A stretch of DNA of 31,978 bases from Geobacter sp. (lineage in GTDB: Bacteria; Desulfobacterota; Desulfuromonadia; Geobacterales; Geobacteraceae). A program made the position numbers and the translations under genes. Shown here piece by piece: positions 26,948 through 31,978 of the stretch; position 1 is the stretch's first letter, and every line of letters starts with the position of its first letter. The notes under the pieces are model-generated. The model was given only the letters and a program-made list of their open reading frames with translations. It ran no database searches and had not been told where the DNA came from. The stretch is taken from assembly GCA_003857395.1 (NCBI GenBank), contig RPRC01000106.1:1-31978 (forward strand), given 5' to 3'.

Positions 26948-27958
26948 GTGGATAAAGACCTGATACTGCTCGGACACGGCAGCGGCGGCAGACTTTCCCA
27001 TCAGCTGCTGGATGAGCTTATCATTCCCACCCTGTCGGGAATTCCGACCGCGGGACAGAATGATGCGGCGATCCTGTATCATGATGGGCGACGGCTTGCC
27101 TTTACCACCGACTCGTATGTGGTAGATCCGATTTTTTTCCCCGGCGGCAACATCGGCCACCTGGCAATCAATGGCACGGTAAACGACCTGGCCATGGTCG
27201 GGGCGCAGCCGATCGCCATCAGTGTCGGACTCATTATGGAGGAGGGCTTCAGCCGCAGCGAGCTTGCCGAAATCCTCCGCTCCATGCGGGAGGCCGCTGA
27301 CCAGGCGGGGGTGGTGATTGCCGCCGGCGACACCAAGGTCGTGCCCCGTGGCAAAGCAGACCGGATATTCATCAATACCTCCGGTATCGGTTTTTTCCGT
27401 CATGAGCTGGAGATCGGGGGGGCCAATGCCCGGATGGGGGACAAGATCCTGATCAACGGAACCATCGGTGATCACGGGGTTGCCGTCATGTCAAAACGGG
27501 AAGGTCTGGAACTGGGCACCGACATCCTGAGTGATTGCGCTCCCTTGAATGGTCTTGTGGAGAGCCTTCTTGAGGAAGGTTCGGCGATTCATGTTCTGCG
27601 CGACCCGACCCGTGGTGGTGTTGCGACCACCCTCAAGGAGATAGCCATCCAGTCAAATGTCTCCATAACCCTTGATGAAGCATCCCTTCCCCTGAAGGGA
27701 GCGGTCCGAGGGGTTTGCGCGGTGCTTGGTCTCGATCCGCTGTACGTGGCGAATGAAGGGAAGGTGCTCGCGCTTGTTGCGCCGGAGCTGGCAGAGAGGG
27801 TTCTTAAAAGGATGAAAGATCACCCCCTTGGTCGAGATGCTGCTATTATCGGCGAAGTTACCGAGGGTGTTGGCGGCAAGGTTCGAATGGTAACCCTTGT
27901 CGGGGGAACGCGGGCCGTTGAGATGCTGGCCGGCGAGCAGTTGCCACGAATCTGTTGA
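26948..27958 (+). CDS. hypE: Hydrogenase expression/formation protein HypE
   Basis: HypE accepts the carbamoyl group from HypF on its C-terminal cysteine and dehydrates it with ATP to a thiocyanate, which supplies CN to iron. The product has 336 residues, the normal length, and ends in the essential PRIC. ATP-binding PurM-like features are LGHGSGGR, the DAAILY and FTTDSYVV strands, and GTVNDLAMVGA. The start is GTG 26948, with AAAGGAG upstream. An in-frame ATG at 26861 lies inside the palindrome and would add 29 repeat-encoded residues; it is rejected. The gene ends the hyp operon. Confidence 0.95.
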   Translation: MDKDLILLGHGSGGRLSHQLLDELIIPTLSGIPTAGQNDAAILYHDGRRLAFTTDSYVVDPIFFPGGNIGHLAINGTVNDLAMVGAQPIAISVGLIMEEGFSRSELAEILRSMREAADQAGVVIAAGDTKVVPRGKADRIFINTSGIGFFRHELEIGGANARMGDKILINGTIGDHGVAVMSKREGLELGTDILSDCAPLNGLVESLLEEGSAIHVLRDPTRGGVATTLKEIAIQSNVSITLDEASLPLKGAVRGVCAVLGLDPLYVANEGKVLALVAPELAERVLKRMKDHPLGRDAAIIGEVTEGVGGKVRMVTLVGGTRAVEMLAGEQLPRIC

Positions 27959-28011
27959 AAACCAGCAAGAAAAGTATCAGACCAATAATCAAACATTGAA
28001 GGGAGAAGGTC

Positions 28012-28119
28012 ATGGCTGTTTGGAAGTGTAAAAGTTGCGGATTTTCGAAGGAAGGTCGCTGTAAACCCCAAAAATGTCCCCAGTGTCAGGAAAAAGGAAC
28101 CTTTCAGAAGGAGGAATAA
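28012..28119 (+). CDS. RCKP-type rubredoxin-like zinc-ribbon microprotein
   Basis: A 35-residue gene, too short for most gene finders. It begins MAVWKCKSCGFSKEG, continues with RCKPQKCPQC and ends in FQKEE. Four cysteines in two CXXC pairs (Cys6/Cys9 and Cys22/Cys25), plus Cys17 in the R-C-K-P motif, fit the RCKP-type rubredoxin-like family, a single-metal (Zn or Fe) knuckle protein of unknown role that I associate with anaerobic deltaproteobacteria. A strong GGGAGAAGG lies just before ATG 28012. It begins 53 bases after hypE, so it may be the last gene of the hyp transcript or have its own promoter. Confidence 0.85.
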   Translation: MAVWKCKSCGFSKEGRCKPQKCPQCQEKGTFQKEE

Positions 28120-28369
28120 CGGTCAGGTTTTGTTTAATTCACCCCCGCTGTAAAATTAATTCAAGTTTCCATTCGATTCCGCGAAAAAGAATGAAGAACA
28201 TTATTTTTCTGAAGAGTAATCTCGATAAGAGAGAGCGTTTTCGGTGGATTTGTACGCTTGATTTTTGAGAGCATCACTGTTGATATCGTAACGAGAGCTT
28301 GCCGGTTGTTCAGGAAAATGGTGACCAGCGGTTACCTTTAGCGATGGAGCAGTCCGCGAAAGGATAGAT
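28120..28369. other. Intergenic spacer before the HDOD gene
   Basis: This 250-base spacer has no credible gene. A 25-codon frame at 28191-28268 lacks a ribosome binding site. A short hairpin GGTGACC-AGC-GGTTACC (28320-28336) lies upstream of the HDOD gene. I looked for a GEMM (cyclic dinucleotide) riboswitch, common in Geobacter relatives, and saw none of its conserved segments. Confidence 0.4.
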
Positions 28370-29239
28370 ATGGATGCACAGGTTAATGCAGCAGAGGTCC
28401 GACAGAGGATTCTTCTCCTGAGAGAAATTCCTCCGATGCCTCTGATTGCCCAAAAAATTCTCTGCATGTCTCCCGATGCAGATATATCGGAGCTGGCCGA
28501 AACCATTGAAAGGGCTCCCGACATAGCCGCACGGCTTCTGGGCATGGCAAATGCCGCCTATTTCGGCTGGCCGGGAGGCGTGCGAACTATCTACGACGCT
28601 ATCCATAAGGTTCTCGGTATCAAACTGGTGAAGAGTTTTGTCATGGGGCTGGCATTCAGCGAGGTTTTTGATGTCAAGAAATGCAGCGGATTTCGTTTGG
28701 ACCAGTACTGGTTTTCTGCCATGGTAACCGCTCAAATCTCGCAATCTCTTCTTCTTGTTCTGGATTCCTCACAACGCCAGGATATCGACAATATACACCT
28801 GAACGGACTGCTCCATAATCTTGGCCTTACCGTGCTTGCCCACCTGTTCCCCTTGGAACTTTCCCGGGCATTTTCTCTCCCCTTTGATGAGGACACTCCC
28901 TCGGTAAGCGATAAAATACGCACCGTTCTTGGCATGGATCAGGCCCAGGCCGGAGGCTGGCTCGCCCGGAAGTGGCACCTGCCCAGGGATATTGTTTGCG
29001 TTATGGAGCAACACAAGCAGATGGACTACCGTGGTGATTTCTGGCCCATCGTTCTCCTGGTCGGATATGCTGAGCGCCAGGCCTTACGGCTCTTTACCAA
29101 TGATACAATGTCGAGAGAACCTGAGTTTGAGTCCCTCCTGGGAATCGGGGAATCCGCACTGGATAAAATCCAGCTGTCCATCGATGGACAGCTGGATGAT
29201 CTCCATACAATGGCTGGATTAATGGCAACGGGAGAATGA
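28370..29239 (+). CDS. HDOD domain signalling protein
   Basis: The 289-residue product is an HDOD-domain protein, a non-catalytic relative of HD phosphohydrolases found in bacterial signalling. The hallmark EIPPMPLIAQKIL is at 19-31, followed by IERAPDIAARLLGMANAAYF (46-65) and LLHNLG at 147-152, where the HD dyad is changed to HN and should be catalytically dead. There is no membrane span or DNA-binding domain. AAAGGAT precedes ATG 28370. The stop is followed after one base by the hybrid kinase gene, so the two are almost certainly one functional pair. Confidence 0.9.
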   Translation: MDAQVNAAEVRQRILLLREIPPMPLIAQKILCMSPDADISELAETIERAPDIAARLLGMANAAYFGWPGGVRTIYDAIHKVLGIKLVKSFVMGLAFSEVFDVKKCSGFRLDQYWFSAMVTAQISQSLLLVLDSSQRQDIDNIHLNGLLHNLGLTVLAHLFPLELSRAFSLPFDEDTPSVSDKIRTVLGMDQAQAGGWLARKWHLPRDIVCVMEQHKQMDYRGDFWPIVLLVGYAERQALRLFTNDTMSREPEFESLLGIGESALDKIQLSIDGQLDDLHTMAGLMATGE

Positions 29240-29240
29240 A

Positions 29241-31442
29241 ATGGACAGCTGCTTGACGGACAGAGCGTTTACGGAACTGAACGATCAGATCATTAATTTG
29301 CTTGATTCTTTCTCCGCTCTGAGTATGCTCAGCTCTCTCGATATCCGCTATCCCAATCTCGAAATCATTCTTCGCAAGGCCCTGCGGGGACTGATGGAAA
29401 ACATGGACATGGAGCGCTGCTCCATTTTTCTCCTCCAGAAAGACCAGCTTGTCAACTGTGTCGGTCTTGACTGGGACGATGTTCTGCTTGACGCACCAGA
29501 AGTCAGCTTGCTACGGCAGTCTGTTTCCCTCGATGCTTCTACAGGGGAAGGGATCATGGGCCTTGCGGTTCAGACCAAGACGCTTCAGCATTGTCGGGAC
29601 TGCTCTTCCGATGAGCGCTTCAAGGTTGTCCCCGGTCACGCTATCGGTTCCATCATCAGTGTGCCCATATTTCAGCCCGGCGGAGATGTCCTTGGTGTCC
29701 TGAATGTTTCCCATCCTCGATCATGCTTTTTCAATGAATGGCATGAGCGACTTCTGGTCGTCTACTGCAACTGTCTAGGACAACTGATCATCAATCACCG
29801 CCTGGTGACCCAGATGGACCGGGAAATCGAGAAAAGGACGAGCCTGCTGATGCGGACTCTCGAAGAGGTGCGAAAGGTCGAGAAGGGCCTTCGGGAAAGT
29901 GAAGAGCAGCTGAACCTTGTCCTGGAAGGTAGCAACGACGGTTTTTGGGATTGGTCACTCGTGACCCGTGAAATCAAGCTGAGTCAGCGCTGGGCAGAGA
30001 TCCTGTGTTATACCCTGCCAGAGGTTGAGCAGTGTTTCCAAGGCGGAACCGACCTTATTCACCCGGAAGATGCTCCTAGCGTTCGTACCATGATATCGAA
30101 GCATCTCGCCGGATCTCTTCCCCACTATTGCCTCGAATATCGGATGCAGACGCACAACGGAGAGTGGAAATGGATCCTGGATCGCGGCAAGGTTGTGGAA
30201 TGGGATGATCTGGGCAGACCCCTCCGGATGACCGGGACAACCACTGACGTCACTGATCGCAGGTGGGCTGAGGAAGAGAAACGGCGCCTGGAAAATCAGC
30301 TGAATCACTCCCAGAAAATGGAGGCTATCGGACAGCTTGCAGGGGGAGTGGCCCATGAATTCAACAATATCATGACGGCTATCATCGGTTATGGCCACTT
30401 GATGGTGATGAAAACGGAAGAGCATAGTCCCTTGAGGCATTTTGCTGCCCAGATCCTGACTTCAGCGGAGCGAGCTTCTACTCTGACACGGAGCCTCCTG
30501 ACGTTCAGCCGCAAACAGGTCTCGAATCCGTACCATGTGAACGTCAATGAATCCATTGAGAAAATGGGAAAGCTTCTGTCCCGTCTCATCAGGGAGGATA
30601 TTGAGTTCAAAACAGAACTTGCTGACGCAAGACTTATCATTATGGCTGATGATGGTCAACTCGAACAGGTTTTGATGAATCTTGTCACTAACGCCCGTGA
30701 TGCCATGCCGTCCGGTGGCCTGGTCTTTATCAGTACTGGGTTGGAAGAGCTGGGGCCGGAATCCGTCCCGTCACTCAGCTCCGGGCAGACCGGGACTTTT
30801 GTCCGCATTTCGGTGCTGGATAGCGGAATCGGAATGGATGAGAAAACCCGGGAAAAAATCTTCGAGCCTTTCTTTACCACCAAGGAGCCAGGGAAGGGGA
30901 CGGGACTCGGACTCGCCATCGTGTACGGGATTATCAAGCAGCAGAACGGCTTCATCAGGGTATCCAGCAAGCCGAGAGAAGGGACCGAGGTTTCCCTCTT
31001 TTTTCCGCTGATTCAGGGAGAAGGGGAGAGGACCGAGGCAACAGCCTCTTCCCCGATGAAAACCGGGACTGAAACCATACTCATTGCCGAGGATGATGAT
31101 GACTTGCGCAGGCTGAACCGGGAACTGTTCGAAGCGTGCGGATATTGCGTCATTGAAGCCGCAAATGGCAAGGAGGCTCTGGATCTCTTTCAAGAATATC
31201 AGAACGTGATTGACCTGCTGGTGTTCGACGTGATAATGCCGAAGATGAACGGCAAGGAGGTTTTTGAGAAAATCAGGATTCTGCGGCCCGATATGAGGGT
31301 TCTCTTTACCAGCGGCTATACCGGTGATGTTCTCAACGGCTCCCGTGGGATTGGCAGCGAATACGATTTCATTGCTAAACCACAGCCACCGGAAGAGCTG
31401 ATGGCAAAGGTTCGGGAAATACTCGACAGACCCAAGGAATAA
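29241..31442 (+). CDS. GAF-PAS hybrid sensor histidine kinase with receiver domain
   Basis: The 733-residue soluble protein has, in order: a GAF domain (about 38-185); a coiled-coil linker (about 190-225); a PAS/PAC domain (about 222-345; NDGFWDW at 232-238); HisKA with the phospho-accepting His372 in GGVAHEFNN; and HATPase_c with the N box NLVTNARDAM (480-489), DSGIGM (527-532), FEPFFTTK (541-548) and GKGTGLGL (551-558). A C-terminal REC domain has the acidic pair near 618-621, Asp663 in FDVIMPKMNG, Ser/Thr near 690 and Lys713. No membrane segment is visible, so it senses something in the cytoplasm. No output regulator or promoter target is in the window. Confidence 0.93.
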   Translation: MDSCLTDRAFTELNDQIINLLDSFSALSMLSSLDIRYPNLEIILRKALRGLMENMDMERCSIFLLQKDQLVNCVGLDWDDVLLDAPEVSLLRQSVSLDASTGEGIMGLAVQTKTLQHCRDCSSDERFKVVPGHAIGSIISVPIFQPGGDVLGVLNVSHPRSCFFNEWHERLLVVYCNCLGQLIINHRLVTQMDREIEKRTSLLMRTLEEVRKVEKGLRESEEQLNLVLEGSNDGFWDWSLVTREIKLSQRWAEILCYTLPEVEQCFQGGTDLIHPEDAPSVRTMISKHLAGSLPHYCLEYRMQTHNGEWKWILDRGKVVEWDDLGRPLRMTGTTTDVTDRRWAEEEKRRLENQLNHSQKMEAIGQLAGGVAHEFNNIMTAIIGYGHLMVMKTEEHSPLRHFAAQILTSAERASTLTRSLLTFSRKQVSNPYHVNVNESIEKMGKLLSRLIREDIEFKTELADARLIIMADDGQLEQVLMNLVTNARDAMPSGGLVFISTGLEELGPESVPSLSSGQTGTFVRISVLDSGIGMDEKTREKIFEPFFTTKEPGKGTGLGLAIVYGIIKQQNGFIRVSSKPREGTEVSLFFPLIQGEGERTEATASSPMKTGTETILIAEDDDDLRRLNRELFEACGYCVIEAANGKEALDLFQEYQNVIDLLVFDVIMPKMNGKEVFEKIRILRPDMRVLFTSGYTGDVLNGSRGIGSEYDFIAKPQPPEELMAKVREILDRPKE

Positions 31443-31464
31443 AGCTGTCAATTCTCCATCTTTT

Positions 31465-31978
31465 TTACCTTTCAGGCACCTCTTCCAGCTCGAGAAAGGC
31501 CATCAGACCCTTATACGAGGAATTAACCACCTGTTCTGAGCGAATCCCCGCTGTTAGCAGAACCTCAAGCGCATTGTCGAATTCTCCTACCCCCTGGGAG
31601 ATATGCGCATCACTTCCCACGACAACCTTTGTCCCGGAGCGTGCGATCAAGGCAGCAAGGTGCTCGCAGTAGGGTCTGCTTCCTTTCCGGCTCATGGCAA
31701 AAGAAGAGTTGTTGATCTCCAATGCCGTTCCGGTTTGGAGCGCGCCCTGAACCAGTGCTTCTAAATGGATCGGAAAGGCCGGGTTCCCGGAATGGGCAAT
31801 GGCCTTAACGAGTGGATGGCTCATTGCCCGCAGGACTGCATCGGTGTTATTGTCAATTCCCTGGTCGTTGAAACCGCAATCCTCATGAAAGGCTGCCATG
31901 GCAAAATCGAGCTTTGCCAGGTAGCTGTCCGGCATGTCAAGTGAGCCGTCCCGGTCGATGATATTTGCCTCAACGCCG
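31465..31978 (-). CDS. PHP-domain phosphatase, YcdX-type (5' end outside the window)
   Basis: The frame enters from the right edge (first residues GVEANIIDRDGSLDM) and ends at 31465, so about 171 C-terminal residues are visible. It matches the YcdX-like PHP metal phosphatase family: FAMAAFHED, SHPLVKAIAHSGNPAFP, ALEINNSSFAMSRKGS, VVVGSDAHIS and the GEFDNALEVL helix. The histidines and aspartates in these segments are the trinuclear metal ligands. The N-terminal metal-binding HTH-type motif lies outside the window. It converges with the hybrid kinase gene, only 22 bases apart. The physiological substrate is unknown. Confidence 0.92.
   Translation of the reverse strand, partial: GVEANIIDRDGSLDMPDSYLAKLDFAMAAFHEDCGFNDQGIDNNTDAVLRAMSHPLVKAIAHSGNPAFPIHLEALVQGALQTGTALEINNSSFAMSRKGSRPYCEHLAALIARSGTKVVVGSDAHISQGVGEFDNALEVLLTAGIRSEQVVNSSYKGLMAFLELEEVPER

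Noticed and set aside
28191..28268. 25-codon frame MKNIIFLKSN...
   Set aside because: No ribosome binding site, no motif, and AT-rich chance-like composition.
28120..28369. GEMM/cyclic-di-GMP riboswitch before the HDOD gene
   Set aside because: Suspected because such riboswitches are common in Geobacter relatives, but none of the conserved helices or the GNRA/receptor segments could be found.

Overview
The window is a chromosomal segment around a replication origin, followed by a block of accessory and metabolic genes. I infer a member of the Desulfuromonadia (Geobacter/Desulfuromonas/Pelobacter relatives). The reasons are the origin gene content, a small diheme c-type lipoprotein cytochrome, an HDOD protein beside a GAF-PAS hybrid sensor kinase, a full hydrogenase maturation set, and an RCKP-type rubredoxin-like microprotein. 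This is recognition of gene families, not a database result.

Layout. Positions 1-9345 are read leftward: dnaA, dnaN, recF, gyrB, gyrA and a partial alpha-helical protein. From 9629 the genes run rightward: rpmH, rnpA, yidD, yidC, mnmE, mnmG and rsmG. The two groups diverge from an AT-rich spacer (9346-9628). DnaA-box-like sites lie in this spacer and in the dnaA-dnaN spacer, and a near-perfect parS site sits between mnmE and mnmG. The jag/khpB gene often found between yidC and mnmE is absent, and so is the parAB pair that often follows rsmG. As given, rsmG carries a one-base frameshift inside its SAM-binding motif.

Right after rsmG comes about 1 kb without a convincing gene (16040-17027). 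It contains a 160-bp MITE-like element with 20-bp terminal inverted repeats and a 143-bp long palindrome. All five base mismatches in the palindrome become G-U pairs if the minus strand is transcribed. This looks like a rearrangement or insertion scar and is the least explained part of the window.

From 17028 to 21793 is a mixed group: a YbjQ-family protein, a tandem-domain SagB-type nitroreductase, a deaminase resembling yeast cytosine deaminase, a YbgC-type thioesterase, an unrecognised 124-residue protein, a diheme cytochrome lipoprotein on the minus strand, and a Nudix hydrolase. From 22017 to 27958 a complete hypA-hypB-hypF-hypC-hypD-hypE operon encodes the machinery that makes and inserts the NiFe(CN)2CO centre of [NiFe]-hydrogenases. 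No hydrogenase structural gene is in view. A perfect 35-bp inverted repeat (77 bp in all) interrupts the operon between hypD and hypE. A 35-residue zinc-ribbon/rubredoxin-like protein follows hypE. The right end holds an HDOD protein and a GAF-PAS-histidine kinase-receiver protein (one-base gap between them), then a convergent, truncated YcdX-type PHP phosphatase.

I saw no tRNA or rRNA gene, CRISPR array or intact transposase. I found no obvious complete new defence or biosynthetic system. The strongest leads are the structured elements at 16532-16674 and 16846-17005, the hypD-hypE palindrome, and the rsmG frameshift.
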